Origin: Thalassotalea marina
GTDB taxonomy: Bacteria > Pseudomonadota > Gammaproteobacteria > Enterobacterales > Alteromonadaceae
DNA: 64,000 nucleotides
Assembly (NCBI RefSeq): GCF_014656435.1
Contig: NZ_BNCK01000001.1
Coordinates: 620,001 to 684,000, forward strand
Direction of reading: 5' to 3'
Below the pieces are notes generated by a model. It made no database searches. It saw only the letters and a program-made list of their open reading frames with translations, and was not told the origin of the DNA. A program made the position numbers and the translations under genes. Below, one piece after another: positions 16,741-26,924 of this stretch (the stretch's first letter is position 1; the number at the start of each line of letters is the position of its first letter).

Positions 16741-19497
16741 CTAATATTTTATTGAGCAATTTTTTAAAATATCGTGAACTTTTTCAAGGCTAGTGTCTTG
16801 TTTTTGTTTGATAGACATCAAACAAACTCTATCTTTGACACCTGTCATATTACTAAGCTTTTCAAATAAAAAGGCTCGAATATCTTGTTTATTAATTTGT
16901 TTGATTATCTCAATTAATTTAGCTTTTTGATCAAAAGTATATTCTTCATTACAAATACAGCTCCAAAACCGCTGACTTTTTATTCGTAAGCTGGTGTCTT
17001 TTTCTTGTAACTGACTGGCAAGGCCATGTTGTAGGTGTTGCCAATCCTGATCACTCATGGCATCCGCTAATAAATGGCTTTCATCGATAAATTCACAAAT
17101 GGCGTTAACTAATATCGAGGCGTCAAATTTTGGTGATTGAATGTAAAAAGCAATGCCAGGATAGCGGTTAATGGGAACAAAACCCACGCCAACCAAATAA
17201 CCATATTGACGTTCAGTTCGCATTTGATGGAAAAATTGCGGAGAAAGAATCTGGCTAACAATCATAGTAAGTGCAACTTGTTGCAGGTTTTTTTCGGCGA
17301 TGGGGTAATACAGCACTGCAGCGTGGTCATGATGCGGTAAAACCAATGGGTAGTCTAAACTGCCTTTTCCACTGATATCTAACATATAGCTTTGTTCTTT
17401 AAAGCAGCTCTTTGCATGGTTTGCAAAGGTTTGAGTGATCACAGATTCAATGTCGCGCGCGTGTTTAATTTGCCAATTACCGTGAATTAATACCTCAATA
17501 TTAACTTGTTCAAATATTCTTTTACTGTGTTCGATAAATTCTTTGAAGCTAACAGGCTCTAGCGCTTCTGTTAGCTCTTCTGGGCTAGGGTTTTTAGGTT
17601 GTAAATTAGAACTCAATGCAGAAAACAACTGAGATATTGACTTACTTGTATCTGTGTTTCGCCAATGATTAATTAGTTGTCGCTTTAACAAGGTAAATTT
17701 ATTTTCATTAAACTGGCAACTCGTTAGTTCACTTAAAAGTTGCTTTAACAGCAGATTTTGTTTCGTACTAATGCCTGATAATTGCAATGTAAGCCCACCT
17801 TGATGGGCGTACAAGTGATAGTGAATACCTGCTAACTCGGCATCGTAATGTTGTTCAATAACCGCATCAGTGTATAAGTCGACAAAGAGCCGAGTCATGG
17901 CAATATGTTGACTTGAAATTAAAGTATAAGGGCTGTCTATACCAATATATATATAACCTTTAGGTACTTTAAAAGTTTGGTCTTGTTTATACCAAACCTT
18001 AATGCCATCTTTTTCAGTGATACATTGTGGTATCGCACATACTGCTTGTTCATCAGCGTAAACCTTAGGCGAAGAAACAATATATTGATTAGGCTCTGGT
18101 AAGGATAAAGAAAACTCTTTATCACTAACTTGCCATTGCTTTAATAAAGCGGGCTCTATCGGGGAAACTCTGTAAGGAACCCGATACCAACGGGTTGTAA
18201 GGTCACCGTCAACCTTTTTGCTTACATGAGTATAGCGAAAGTTCGCAGGCGAAAAATAACTTAAAAGTTCGTTAAGCAGATCCGCTGAAATATCTTCCAT
18301 CATGTAATCGCCATAAATATAGTGCTGCTCATCGTAGTGCTGCATATTGATGACAAGTTGGCAAACAGAATCTAATGGCTTTATCTTTTCATGATAATTG
18401 AAGGACAATTCAGCAATAGCCTTTTTTTCTTGAAAGTAATGTTTGGCTAACGGCTGTTTTTTTAACAAGCCAATGTAGCAAAAAACAATACTGATAATTT
18501 CATTGATATGTTGCTCACCTGATTCGGTGAGGCGAATGCTGATATTAAAATCTTTAAAGTTATAACCGTTTATCCCTGATCCCGCAGTGAGTGCCAATGC
18601 CCATTGCTTTTGTTTTAAAAGCGATAAAATACTGCCTTTTCCCTCATGACCAATCAAGTATGCTAACAAAGATTCTGGTTTTTGCTGATAGTATTTATCT
18701 AAACTTGGTAGAGCAAAATTAATAATTAATTGGCGATCATTTTTTACCGGTTGAACGTGAATAGCAACTCCTTGTTGTTCTGGTAAATAAAGCGGGGTAT
18801 CCGGTAATTCATAGGTTTTTGGCGTGCCAGAAACAGCAGAAAAGTATTGAGTCGCTAAATCATTTAGCTCAGCTAGAGACTGAGGACCTTCCAGTACCAA
18901 GGTCATTGACGAAGCAACATAATGTTGTTGGTAAAACGTTTCAACTTCATCACGCAGTGAGTGATTGGGAAGATCAGCTAATGTTTCTGTATTACCAACA
19001 GAGAATTTAGAAAATGGATGTTGCGGGTTTATGGTTTCTTTGTGAACATCGTACAGACGTCTGATCTCGTCTTTTAATTTGAGCTTAAATTCAGCATCAA
19101 TGTTTTTTCGTTCTTTGTTGACAAATTCTTCTGATAGCAATGGTGCGATAAAAAACTGGCTGAAACGGTCTATCGCTTGTTCAAAATGACTAAAATGAAT
19201 GTCGAAGAAAAAACAGGTATGTTCGGTAGCGGTCCAGGCATTGTTTGCGCCACCATATTGACTAATAAACTTTTGGTATTCGCTACCATCTGGGAACTTT
19301 TCCGTGCCCAAAAAAAGCATGTGCTCTAGGAAGTGAGCTAAACCTTGACGATGACAAGGATCGCTAAAGTGACCAACATTTACAGCGAGAGCAGCGGCTG
19401 ACTTTTGTGTTTCGCCATTATGTACCAATAGCACCTTAAGTCCGTTCTGTAACTTTATGTTTTGGTACTGCTTGGTGTCATTGGGGCTTTGTATCAC
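16741..19497 (-). CDS. M16 family zinc metalloprotease (insulinase/pitrilysin type)
   Basis: The 918-residue protein has the inverted zinc motif HFLEH (HxxEH) in GLAHFLEHMLFLGTEKFP at about residues 54-58 and the downstream Glu ligand in the NIDAEFKLKLKDE segment. Its length and order of N-terminal catalytic and C-terminal M16C-like domains match insulin-degrading enzyme and E. coli protease III. Unlike periplasmic protease III it begins directly with the M16 fold (YQNIKLQNGLKVLLV) and has no signal peptide, so a cytoplasmic peptide-degrading role is likely. It uses a GTG start with GAGGGAGCGG upstream. It lies 145 bp upstream of the sensor gene on the same strand but is probably a separate unit. 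Confidence 0.92.
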   Translation of the reverse strand: MIQSPNDTKQYQNIKLQNGLKVLLVHNGETQKSAAALAVNVGHFSDPCHRQGLAHFLEHMLFLGTEKFPDGSEYQKFISQYGGANNAWTATEHTCFFFDIHFSHFEQAIDRFSQFFIAPLLSEEFVNKERKNIDAEFKLKLKDEIRRLYDVHKETINPQHPFSKFSVGNTETLADLPNHSLRDEVETFYQQHYVASSMTLVLEGPQSLAELNDLATQYFSAVSGTPKTYELPDTPLYLPEQQGVAIHVQPVKNDRQLIINFALPSLDKYYQQKPESLLAYLIGHEGKGSILSLLKQKQWALALTAGSGINGYNFKDFNISIRLTESGEQHINEIISIVFCYIGLLKKQPLAKHYFQEKKAIAELSFNYHEKIKPLDSVCQLVINMQHYDEQHYIYGDYMMEDISADLLNELLSYFSPANFRYTHVSKKVDGDLTTRWYRVPYRVSPIEPALLKQWQVSDKEFSLSLPEPNQYIVSSPKVYADEQAVCAIPQCITEKDGIKVWYKQDQTFKVPKGYIYIGIDSPYTLISSQHIAMTRLFVDLYTDAVIEQHYDAELAGIHYHLYAHQGGLTLQLSGISTKQNLLLKQLLSELTSCQFNENKFTLLKRQLINHWRNTDTSKSISQLFSALSSNLQPKNPSPEELTEALEPVSFKEFIEHSKRIFEQVNIEVLIHGNWQIKHARDIESVITQTFANHAKSCFKEQSYMLDISGKGSLDYPLVLPHHDHAAVLYYPIAEKNLQQVALTMIVSQILSPQFFHQMRTERQYGYLVGVGFVPINRYPGIAFYIQSPKFDASILVNAICEFIDESHLLADAMSDQDWQHLQHGLASQLQEKDTSLRIKSQRFWSCICNEEYTFDQKAKLIEIIKQINKQDIRAFLFEKLSNMTGVKDRVCLMSIKQKQDTSLEKVHDILKNCSIKY

Positions 19498-19681
19498 TAT
19501 CCGCTCCCTCTAAAAGCCAACAGGCTTTTGTCAAAATGTTCAGGTCAGAATATCTAAATTACCCTATGGAATATAGAGAGTCCATTTTATTCTTAACTGA
19601 TGTTACAATAATTCGTTGTATTCCTTTACTATAGCCGCAATTTTACGGTTTATTTACAATTTATTGTCTGTTGGTATTATT

Positions 19682-20158
19682 ATGCAGCTTTATGTTATGC
19701 GTCACGGACAGGCGTCAAATTCTGCGTCGAGCGATGCTCAGCGCCAATTAACAGAGCAAGGCTTTTTAGAAGCTAAAGTTATGGCAAAGTGGGCTAAAGA
19801 GCAAAAGCTTTGCTTTGACAGAGTTATTGTCAGTCCATTTATTCGAGCGCAACAAACGGCTCAAGCGTTTATCAAAGAACTTGATCAAGTTGTAGAAATG
19901 CAAACCGTAAGCTTTATAACCCCAGAAGGCCAAGCAAACGAAGTGCACGATTACATTGATGGCATATGCCAATTGGAAAAGTTATCGAGCGTGTTGATTG
20001 TGTCACATATGCCTTTGGTGAGTTATTTAGTTGCTGAAATGACCTTTGAGCATAATGCACCTATTTTCCCAACTGCTGGCATAGCACATATTGATTATGA
20101 CTTGCAGCGAATGAAAGGTGATTTAAAGTCATTCACCTCTCCGTACGATCTTTGTTAG
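19682..20158 (+). CDS. sixA: Phosphohistidine phosphatase SixA
   Basis: A 158-residue histidine phosphatase (E. coli SixA is 161). The catalytic RHG motif is at residues 7-9 (LYVMRHGQAS), matching His8 of the E. coli enzyme. Other family motifs are VSPFIRAQQTA and LIVSHMPLVSYL with the second catalytic His. SixA dephosphorylates histidine phosphotransfer domains such as those of ArcB and the nitrogen PTS. I chose the ATG giving the RHG at position 7-9; an upstream in-frame ATG at 19616 adds 22 hydrophobic residues without family support. Its stop overlaps the convergent smrB stop by 4 nt. Confidence 0.9.
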   Translation: MQLYVMRHGQASNSASSDAQRQLTEQGFLEAKVMAKWAKEQKLCFDRVIVSPFIRAQQTAQAFIKELDQVVEMQTVSFITPEGQANEVHDYIDGICQLEKLSSVLIVSHMPLVSYLVAEMTFEHNAPIFPTAGIAHIDYDLQRMKGDLKSFTSPYDLC

Positions 20159-20703
20159 TCACTTTTTATCATGAGTTTATCGTGAATATCGAGCAGTACT
20201 AATAAAGCGCCATTTCCTCCATATTCTAATGGTGCTTGGTGAAACGCTATGACATCAGGATGTTGAACCAACCAGTGAGGTACTTTATTTTTTAGTATAT
20301 GTTGCCCTAGGCCATGAACAATACAAACACATTGTGCGTGTTCTTTTTGACTTTCATACAGTAGTGCGGCTATTTCTTGTTTGGCGCTGTGCTGATCTAG
20401 GCCGTGTAAATCTAAGATAAGTTCAGGGTGATATATACCCCGGCGCAAGTTCTTCGCTTCATAACTACTAGCACCATCTCTAACGTATTGCATAGGGCCA
20501 TTATTTGATAAGTCTGGCTCAAATTCATCAGAAAAATGGAATGTCGCTTTTTGTTTGGCGACTTTTTCTTTAATAATCTGTTGTTGGGGCTTGATGCTTT
20601 GTTTATGCGGGTGTATTGTGTCCTGCACCATAGGTTTAACCTTACCTACAGCATCTTTAAACAACTGTTTGTCTTGCGCGTTAACGGGATTTTTCTCTTT
20701 CAT
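20155..20703 (-). CDS. smrB: Endonuclease SmrB
   Basis: 182 residues with a C-terminal Smr domain: LDLHGLDQHSAKQEI, then VCIVHGLGQHILKNKVPHWL and APLEYGGNGALLVLLD. SmrB is known in E. coli to cut mRNA between collided ribosomes and so act in ribosome rescue. The N-terminal basic extension (about 1-70) matches the ribosome-binding part of SmrB. The gene is divergent from prmB with only 28 bp between them, and it ends tail to tail with sixA, overlapping by 4 nt. The smrB/prmB/aroC neighbourhood is conserved in gammaproteobacteria. Confidence 0.92.
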   Translation of the reverse strand: MKEKNPVNAQDKQLFKDAVGKVKPMVQDTIHPHKQSIKPQQQIIKEKVAKQKATFHFSDEFEPDLSNNGPMQYVRDGASSYEAKNLRRGIYHPELILDLHGLDQHSAKQEIAALLYESQKEHAQCVCIVHGLGQHILKNKVPHWLVQHPDVIAFHQAPLEYGGNGALLVLLDIHDKLMIKSD

Positions 20704-20731
20704 GGTGGAAGTCTAAAAATAACGCGTCACA

Positions 20732-21721
20732 ATGACAAGTAAAACCACAAACTGTTTATCAACGAATTGGATTATTTCTGTGACTCAAGAGCATCATCAA
20801 GACCTAAGTGAGCAATTAATAACTATTGGCGATTTTATTCGATATGCCACCAGCGAGTTTAATCGCGCTGATTTGTATTTTGGTCATGGCAGTGATAATG
20901 CGTGGGATGAAGCTATTACCTTGATTATGTACGCTTTAGAACTTCCCAACGCATTAACAGAACATGTTATGCAGTGCCGTTTAACGCGAGACGAAAAATT
21001 GCATTGTTTGTCGCTTATAGAGCGTCGAGTAACCGAGCAGATCCCTGTTTCGTATATTACCAACCAAGCAAACTTTGCTGGACTACCGTTTTATGTTGAT
21101 GAACGAGTACTTGTGCCTCGCTCGCCAATTGGTGAGTGGATTGAAAAGCGTTTTGAGCCCTTGGTTGCACCTGATAAAGAAGTGAGTCGTATTTTAGATT
21201 TGTGTACAGGCAGCGGTTGTATCGCAATTGCCTGTGCACATTATTTTCCTGAAGCAGAAGTTGACGCACTGGACCTATCGCTAGATGCGTTAGAAGTTGC
21301 ACAAATCAATATTGAAAATCATGGGCTTAGCGAACAAGTTATTCCAATTCAATCTGACATCTTCTCTTCAATCCCTGAGCAAAAATATGATTTAATTGTC
21401 ACTAACCCACCTTATGTTGATCAAGAAGACGTAGACAATTTGCCACAGGAATACTTGCATGAGCCTGAAATGGGGCTGGGTAGTGGTCCTGACGGTTTAG
21501 ATATAACACGAGTGATATTGGCACAAGCGGCAGAGCACTTGAATGAAAACGGCATATTGGTTTGTGAAGTTGGTAATTCAATGGTTCACTTGGAAGCAGC
21601 ATATCCAGAAGTGGACTTTCAGTGGTTGTCTTTTGAACGTGGTGGGCACGGTGTTTTCTTTATTACTAAGGAACAATTAGAGCAATTTCAAACAATATTT
21701 GAAGAACGAGTGAAGCGATAA
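20732..21721 (+). CDS. prmB: 50S ribosomal protein L3 N5-glutamine methyltransferase PrmB
   Basis: At 329 residues this is slightly longer than E. coli PrmB (310). It has the family N-terminal helical domain (DLYFGHGSDNAWDEA), the ERVLVPRSPIGEWIE segment, the SAM-binding LDLCTGSGCIAIACA motif and the catalytic NPPY (VTNPPYVD). It methylates a glutamine of ribosomal protein L3. The extra length is N-terminal; a GTG at 20780 would give a product of 313 residues close to the family length, so the start is not certain. It is followed by aroC after 3 bp, forming an operon. Confidence 0.94.
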   Translation: MTSKTTNCLSTNWIISVTQEHHQDLSEQLITIGDFIRYATSEFNRADLYFGHGSDNAWDEAITLIMYALELPNALTEHVMQCRLTRDEKLHCLSLIERRVTEQIPVSYITNQANFAGLPFYVDERVLVPRSPIGEWIEKRFEPLVAPDKEVSRILDLCTGSGCIAIACAHYFPEAEVDALDLSLDALEVAQINIENHGLSEQVIPIQSDIFSSIPEQKYDLIVTNPPYVDQEDVDNLPQEYLHEPEMGLGSGPDGLDITRVILAQAAEHLNENGILVCEVGNSMVHLEAAYPEVDFQWLSFERGGHGVFFITKEQLEQFQTIFEERVKR

Positions 21722-21724
21722 ATT

Positions 21725-22819
21725 ATGTCGGGTAATACTTTTGGTAAGTTGTTTACTGTTACAACATTTGGTGAAAGCCACGGTTTAGGTTTAGGAGCAA
21801 TTATTGATGGTTGTCCTCCTGGCTTAGAAATCACAGAAGCCGATCTACAACACGATCTCGATCGCAGGCGTCCAGGTACTTCTCGTTATACCACTGCACG
21901 ACGTGAACCAGATCAAGTGAAGATCATGTCTGGTGTTTTTGAAGGGAAAACCACAGGCACCCCAATTGGTCTTGTTATTGAGAACACTGATCAACGTTCA
22001 AAAGACTATAGTGAAATTGCTCAAAGTTTTAGACCTGGCCACGCAGATTATACCTACTGGCATAAATATGGCTTGCGAGATTACCGAGGCGGTGGTCGTT
22101 CTTCCGCTCGCGAAACAGCAATGCGCGTAGCAGCAGGGGCAGTGGCTAAAAAGTTCTTAAAACAAAAGTTTGGTATTGAAATTAACGCCTGTGTTACTCA
22201 AATTGGCGCGGTCAAAGCTGAGAAAATTGATTGGGATGTAGTGGAAGGTAACCCTTTCTTTTTTCCTGATGACACTAAACTAGAGGCATTAGACGAGCTA
22301 CTTCGCGATATCATCAAACAGAAAGATTCTATCGGCGCTAAATTAACGGTAGTTGCTAGTAATGTACCGGTTGGTTTAGGTGAGCCTATTTTTGACCGTT
22401 TAGACGCTGACATCGCACATGCTTTAATGGGAATTAATGCAGTTAAAGGTGTTGAAGTAGGTGATGGATTTGATGTGGTAACTCAAAAAGGCTCAGAGCA
22501 TCGTGATGAATTAACACCTGACGGCTTTGCTTCCAACCATGCTGGAGGTGTACTAGGTGGAATATCTTCAGGTCAACCGATTGTTGCACACCTTGCGCTT
22601 AAACCAACATCAAGTATTGGTGTTAGTGGTAAAACCATCGATTTAGAGGGTAATCAAGCAGATATCATTACCCGCGGCCGCCATGATCCATGTGTTGGCA
22701 TCAGAGCTGTGCCAATTGCAGAAGCCATGTTGGCTTTAACCTTGATGGATCATTTTATGCGACATCGAGCACAAAATGCTGATGTGCATTGTTCAACCCC
22801 GGATATTTCAAAACCTTGA
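21725..22819 (+). CDS. aroC: Chorismate synthase
   Basis: The 364-residue enzyme converts 5-enolpyruvylshikimate-3-phosphate to chorismate, the last step of the shikimate pathway, using reduced FMN. Signature motifs are present: [19 protein letters not shown] near the N terminus, [29 protein letters not shown] and [18 protein letters not shown]. It is co-transcribed with prmB (3-bp gap), the conserved order in gammaproteobacteria. Confidence 0.97.
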   Translation: MSGNTFGKLFTVTTFGESHGLGLGAIIDGCPPGLEITEADLQHDLDRRRPGTSRYTTARREPDQVKIMSGVFEGKTTGTPIGLVIENTDQRSKDYSEIAQSFRPGHADYTYWHKYGLRDYRGGGRSSARETAMRVAAGAVAKKFLKQKFGIEINACVTQIGAVKAEKIDWDVVEGNPFFFPDDTKLEALDELLRDIIKQKDSIGAKLTVVASNVPVGLGEPIFDRLDADIAHALMGINAVKGVEVGDGFDVVTQKGSEHRDELTPDGFASNHAGGVLGGISSGQPIVAHLALKPTSSIGVSGKTIDLEGNQADIITRGRHDPCVGIRAVPIAEAMLALTLMDHFMRHRAQNADVHCSTPDISKP

Positions 22820-22865
22820 TCAAGTCTAGTTTAAAGGTGAACTCTATGTTGAGACGTATAACATC

Positions 22866-24020
22866 ATGAGTTCACCTAAGTTTTACACTTTTTCTTTTTC
22901 CTATTTCACCTACTTTTCTGTACTGGCACTTGTTGTACCATTTTTAGCTTTGTTTCTAGATGGTCGAGACTTTAACTCGCGTGAAATAGGTGAGCTTTTA
23001 GCCATATTTACTGCCACCAAAATTATTGGTCCTACCATGTGGGCAAATGCGGCAGACAAATCAGGTAATCTTAAGGGCATAATTCAACTGGGCTCACTGT
23101 TAGCTCTGTTGTCTTTTAGTTTTCTATTCTTTGTTCAAAGCTATTGGCCAATTGCTTTTGTATTGGCGGTATTTAGTTTGTTTTGGACGGGAATACAGCC
23201 ACAGTTAGAGGTTATGACACTTGCCAGTATAAGACGCAGTGCACATATTTATGCTCGCATACGTTTATGGGGGAGCATAGGTTTTATTATTACGGTGACA
23301 CTCGCTGGCGAAGTTTTAGTGTCGTATCACAGTGAAGCCTTTGTTTATATGGGGTGGTTTATATTGCTTGCCCTCTTTGTTTCAAGTTGTTTGCTTGAGC
23401 AAAAAGCTAAAGCTACCGCTAAAACTACTCAGGTAAATGAGGAAATTTGGGGGCGTTTAAAAGAGCAAAGCTTTGTTTTATTTTTTATTGCAGGCTTGTT
23501 ATTGCAGCTCAGTTTTGGGGTTTATTACAGTTTCTTTGCCCTTTACCTAAGAGATTTAGGTTACCCCAGTATAAGTATTGGTTTGTTTATTAGTTTAGGG
23601 GCAGTTGCGGAAATTGGCATATTTATCATAGCCGGTAAATTGTACCAATTATTTGGTCCTAGAATTTTATTGGCATTTAGCTTGTTAGTAACGGCTTTAC
23701 GTTGGTACTTAACCGGAAATTTTGCAGATTCTGCGCTTATTTTATTTGCTGCTCAATTAATTCATGCTGCTAGCTTTGGTCTTTACCACACCGCATCGAT
23801 TCAATATTTGCAGCAGCATTTTACGGTTAGACAACAAAATAGGGCACAAGCAATATATATCGCCGGTGTCTACGGTATTGGTGGTGCGCTAGGCGCTTAT
23901 CTGGCTGGTGTATTCTGGAATAACGGTCAAGGTGCAACTCTAACATTTGAGCTAGCAGCCTATTGTTCTTTGGTCGCAGGGCTATTGATTCTCTTTATGC
24001 GAGAGAAACAAAGATGTTAA
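22866..24020 (+). CDS. MFS transporter, HcaT-like (MFS_1_like)
   Basis: A 384-residue, twelve-helix membrane transporter. The N terminus (FSYFTYFSVLALVVPFLALFL) and the first cytoplasmic loop (ATKIIGPTMWANAADKSGNLK) match the MFS_1_like group that includes the 3-phenylpropionate transporter HcaT and related proteins. The substrate cannot be deduced; no catabolic genes adjoin it. It starts 46 bp after aroC on the same strand and may be read through from it. Confidence 0.82.
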   Translation: MSSPKFYTFSFSYFTYFSVLALVVPFLALFLDGRDFNSREIGELLAIFTATKIIGPTMWANAADKSGNLKGIIQLGSLLALLSFSFLFFVQSYWPIAFVLAVFSLFWTGIQPQLEVMTLASIRRSAHIYARIRLWGSIGFIITVTLAGEVLVSYHSEAFVYMGWFILLALFVSSCLLEQKAKATAKTTQVNEEIWGRLKEQSFVLFFIAGLLLQLSFGVYYSFFALYLRDLGYPSISIGLFISLGAVAEIGIFIIAGKLYQLFGPRILLAFSLLVTALRWYLTGNFADSALILFAAQLIHAASFGLYHTASIQYLQQHFTVRQQNRAQAIYIAGVYGIGGALGAYLAGVFWNNGQGATLTFELAAYCSLVAGLLILFMREKQRC

Positions 24021-24085
24021 TCAATTAGATAATTTTCAAAAACTTAAGTAGTATTAAATTATCGTGAAGTAAAAATTACCTTAAT

Positions 24086-24835
24086 GTGAAAAATACTTTT
24101 CTTTTAGTACTACTTAGTGCTTTTGTTTTTCGAATAGGTTTTGCCCAAGAACAACAGATAGTTACTGTTGGCCTAGAGCCATTTCCGCCTTTTATTGATA
24201 AAAGTGGTCAAGGGCTGACAGTTAATATGTTTAAGGAAATTGAACAGCTAACCAACCTTAAATTTGAAGTCAATATCATGACTTACGCACGTGCTAAATA
24301 TCAGTTGAGCCGTAACATGCTGACTATAGCAGGACACACGCCTAAAAATTTAGAATCCGATGATTTTTATCAATATGCCATCGAATTAGACTGGAAAATT
24401 GATACTACTTCCGACCTGTTTACTTTTGACGAGAAGTATTTCGATTTATCAAATGTAGCATCGGGCAAAATAGGGACAACGACAGGTAATGCCGGGTTTT
24501 TAGCTGAAATTTTAAAGATTGACCAATCACGCTTTATCGAAGTGAAAGAGCTGAATCACTTAGTCAGCATGTTTGTTTCAGGCAGAGTTGATGTTTTGGT
24601 ATTTGAACGGGCGTCAGTCATGCACTTGTTACAGGAACGTAACGTTAAAAATGTGTTTTATAAATCGATAGGGCAAGTTCCAGCGAGTATTGCGGTTGCC
24701 AATACTGATCAAGGTAAGCGATTGAAAAAGATACTCGATGATGCAATTAGGCAACTAGACACAGATAAAATCTTTGCTAGTTACCTAAAGTACACTAAAT
24801 TACCAGAGACTGGCGTAGTGCCAGAATCTGAGTAG
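24086..24835 (+). CDS. Periplasmic substrate-binding-like protein (SBP_bac_3 type)
   Basis: 249 residues with a signal peptide (LLVLLSAFVFRIGFA, cleavage near residue 20) and the start of a type-3 solute-binding fold: VTVGLEPFPPFIDKSGQGLTVNMF, then SGKIGTTTGNAGFLAEIL and DVLVFERASVMHLL. No ABC permease or ATPase genes are nearby, which is common in Alteromonadales for orphan binding proteins. The ligand is unknown. The start is a GTG at 24086; the ATG two bases earlier is out of frame and hits an immediate stop. No strong ribosome binding site is visible. Confidence 0.78.
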   Translation: MKNTFLLVLLSAFVFRIGFAQEQQIVTVGLEPFPPFIDKSGQGLTVNMFKEIEQLTNLKFEVNIMTYARAKYQLSRNMLTIAGHTPKNLESDDFYQYAIELDWKIDTTSDLFTFDEKYFDLSNVASGKIGTTTGNAGFLAEILKIDQSRFIEVKELNHLVSMFVSGRVDVLVFERASVMHLLQERNVKNVFYKSIGQVPASIAVANTDQGKRLKKILDDAIRQLDTDKIFASYLKYTKLPETGVVPESE

Positions 24836-24837
24836 AT

Positions 24838-25806
24838 TTATTTAACTTCTTCACCAGCAGCTTGTTTGTCTGCATGGTAAGAAGAGCGCACTAGTGGTCC
24901 ACATGCCGCATGCTCAAAGCCCATTTTCATGGCTTCATCATGGAACATTTTAAACTCATCAGGATGCACATAACGTTCAACGGGTAAATGGTCTTTACTA
25001 GGTTGTAAGTATTGGCCGATAGTTAACATAGTCACGCCATGAGCACGTAAGTCACGCATGACCTCTAGAATTTCTTCGTTGGTTTCACCTAAGCCTACCA
25101 TTAAGCCTGACTTGGTTGGAACATCAGGGTTTGCTTCACCAAATTTCTTTAATAAATCTAATGACCACTGGTAGTTAGCACCAGGTCGTGCCTTGGTATA
25201 CAAACGTGGCGCTGTTTCCATGTTATGGTTAAACACATGTGGTGGGTTTTGGTTTAAGATCTCCAACGCTCGGTCCATACGACCACGAAAATCTGGAACT
25301 AAAATTTCAACTTTAGTGTTAGGAGAATGTTCTGCAATTTCAGTAATACAGTCAGCAAATTGCTGTGCGCCACCATCACGAAGATCGTCTCGGTCAACCG
25401 ATGTAATAACAACGTATTTAAGTGCCATATCTTTTAGCGTACGGGCTAATTTTTTAGGCTCTTCTGGATCTACCTTAAGTGGTCTGCCGTGTGCAACGTC
25501 ACAGAAAGGACAGCGTCTTGTGCAGATAGCACCGAGTATCATGAAAGTTGCCGTACCGTGGTTAAAACACTCAGATAAGTTAGGACAAGATGCCTCTTCA
25601 CATACTGAGTGTAAATCGTGTTTACGCAGAGCAGCTTTAATACTGTCAATGCGCTCACTGCTGCGTGGTAATTTAATGCGTAACCATTCAGGCTTACGTA
25701 GCATTTTTTCACGTTCTGATGGTACAACTTTGATCGGGATGTGCGCCATTTTATCGGCGTCTCTTAATTTTACTCCCGCTTCCATACGTGATGATTTAAT
25801 GGTCAT
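24838..25806 (-). CDS. lipA: Lipoyl synthase
   Basis: This radical SAM enzyme (322 residues) inserts two sulfurs into octanoyl chains on lipoyl domains. The auxiliary cluster cysteines are C69, C74 and C80 ([12 protein letters not shown]); the radical SAM cluster is C95-x3-C99-x2-C102 (CTRRCPFC). The C-terminal RSSYHAD serine ligand is present. I chose the ATG at 25804-25806, which aligns with E. coli LipA ([17 protein letters not shown]), rather than one 42 nt upstream. The start lies inside the end of lipB, overlapping it by 11 nt, so the pair is translationally coupled. Confidence 0.95.
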   Translation of the reverse strand: MTIKSSRMEAGVKLRDADKMAHIPIKVVPSEREKMLRKPEWLRIKLPRSSERIDSIKAALRKHDLHSVCEEASCPNLSECFNHGTATFMILGAICTRRCPFCDVAHGRPLKVDPEEPKKLARTLKDMALKYVVITSVDRDDLRDGGAQQFADCITEIAEHSPNTKVEILVPDFRGRMDRALEILNQNPPHVFNHNMETAPRLYTKARPGANYQWSLDLLKKFGEANPDVPTKSGLMVGLGETNEEILEVMRDLRAHGVTMLTIGQYLQPSKDHLPVERYVHPDEFKMFHDEAMKMGFEHAACGPLVRSSYHADKQAAGEEVK

Positions 25807-26476
25807 GTAATGACTCCAAACCGTGTTGGTATTCAATAGGGGCTGCACTCAATAGCGAAGCCATATGTTCTGTTAAAGATTTTCCCGCTTGTTCAACCGA
25901 TGTAAGTGAACTTATTGCGGCACTTTGCACCATTTCCAATCCTGCATAGCCACATGGGTTTATGCGTAAAAATGGTTCCATATCCATGGCGACGTTAAGT
26001 GCTAAACCATGAAACGAGCAGCCTTTTCTTACCCGTAACCCTAAAGATGCTATTTTTTTCTCATCAACGTAAACACCTGGAGCGTCAGGCTTTGCATAAG
26101 CGGTTACACCAAAATCTGCTAAGGTGTTGATTATGCCGTTTTCAATTAAGGTAACGAGTGCACGTACTCCTAACTTTCGACGTTTAAGGTTGATCAAAAA
26201 ATACATCACTTGTTGACCCGGGCCGTGATAGGTAACTTGACCACCTCGGTCTGCTTGTACAACAGGAATGTCGCCGGGCATCAGCAAGTGTTCTTCTTTA
26301 CTGGCTTGTCCTAGGGTAAATACTGCAGGGTGCTCTACCAGCCAAAGCTCATCAATGGTTGATTCATCACGTTGATCAGTGAAATCTTTCATCGCTTGCC
26401 AAACGGTAACATAGTCCATTTGATCAAGTTGCCGAACAATTAGCGATTGGCTCAAAGTGTTATCTGCCGAGGTCAT
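25796..26476 (-). CDS. lipB: Octanoyltransferase LipB
   Basis: The 226-residue enzyme moves octanoyl from acyl carrier protein to lipoyl domains, the first step of lipoate synthesis. Catalytic residues sit in the conserved motifs [19 protein letters not shown] (Lys) and [13 protein letters not shown] (Cys), and the [12 protein letters not shown] substrate motif is intact. It follows ybeD with no gap and overlaps lipA, the classic ybeD-lipB-lipA arrangement. Confidence 0.95.
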   Translation of the reverse strand: MTSADNTLSQSLIVRQLDQMDYVTVWQAMKDFTDQRDESTIDELWLVEHPAVFTLGQASKEEHLLMPGDIPVVQADRGGQVTYHGPGQQVMYFLINLKRRKLGVRALVTLIENGIINTLADFGVTAYAKPDAPGVYVDEKKIASLGLRVRKGCSFHGLALNVAMDMEPFLRINPCGYAGLEMVQSAAISSLTSVEQAGKSLTEHMASLLSAAPIEYQHGLESLHDH

Positions 26477-26740
26477 CTAAAGTACGTATCTGACTTGTTC
26501 AATGTCATTTAACGTTTTATAAATTAGCTCTATGTGCTCTTTGCTTGTTACTGTCACTGCGATAGAAACCGAGTGATAGTTGCCTTTTGAACTTGGCTTT
26601 ATTCTTGGTGAATAATCACCAGGTGTGTGTTTTTGTAGTTCAGCGACAACCAGATCAGGTAACTCATCACAAGCTATGCCCATCACTTTGAAATTTAAAA
26701 CGGTTGGAAAGTCCAACAATTCGTCAAATTTGGTATTCAT
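26477..26740 (-). CDS. ybeD: DUF493 family protein YbeD
   Basis: An 87-residue protein, the same length as E. coli YbeD. It has the ferredoxin-like alpha/beta fold sequence of DUF493 ([45 protein letters not shown]). The biochemical role is not settled; its constant position before lipB suggests a link with lipoate metabolism or allosteric control. It is directly adjacent to lipB. Because a terminator lies between it and dacA, it probably has its own promoter. Confidence 0.92.
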   Translation of the reverse strand: MNTKFDELLDFPTVLNFKVMGIACDELPDLVVAELQKHTPGDYSPRIKPSSKGNYHSVSIAVTVTSKEHIELIYKTLNDIEQVRYVL

Positions 26741-26849
26741 CTATTACTGCTCTTGTCATCAGGTTGGCGTGTTAGCCAACAAATTGCGGGTATTTTATCA
26801 TTGTTTATTGTTGAGCAAAATGGTGGCGTTTGTTTTAATTTCAAGCATA

Positions 26850-26886
26850 GTAAAAACAAAAAGCCTTGCACAGTGGCAAGGCTCTT
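26850..26886 (-). terminator. Intrinsic terminator after dacA
   Basis: AGCCTTGC (26862-26869) and GCAAGGCT (26876-26883) form an 8-bp stem with a 6-nt loop. Read on the minus strand it is followed by TTTTTGTTTTT. It ends the dacA transcript before ybeD-lipB-lipA. Confidence 0.88.
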
Positions 26887-26924
26887 CAAAAGTATTACTT
26901 GTAATAACTTGAATTAATTAAATG

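Noticed and set aside
25193-25810. 205-codon plus-strand ORF opposite lipA
   Set aside because: It is antisense to a well-conserved enzyme; its composition (Ser/Arg-rich) is that of a shadow frame.
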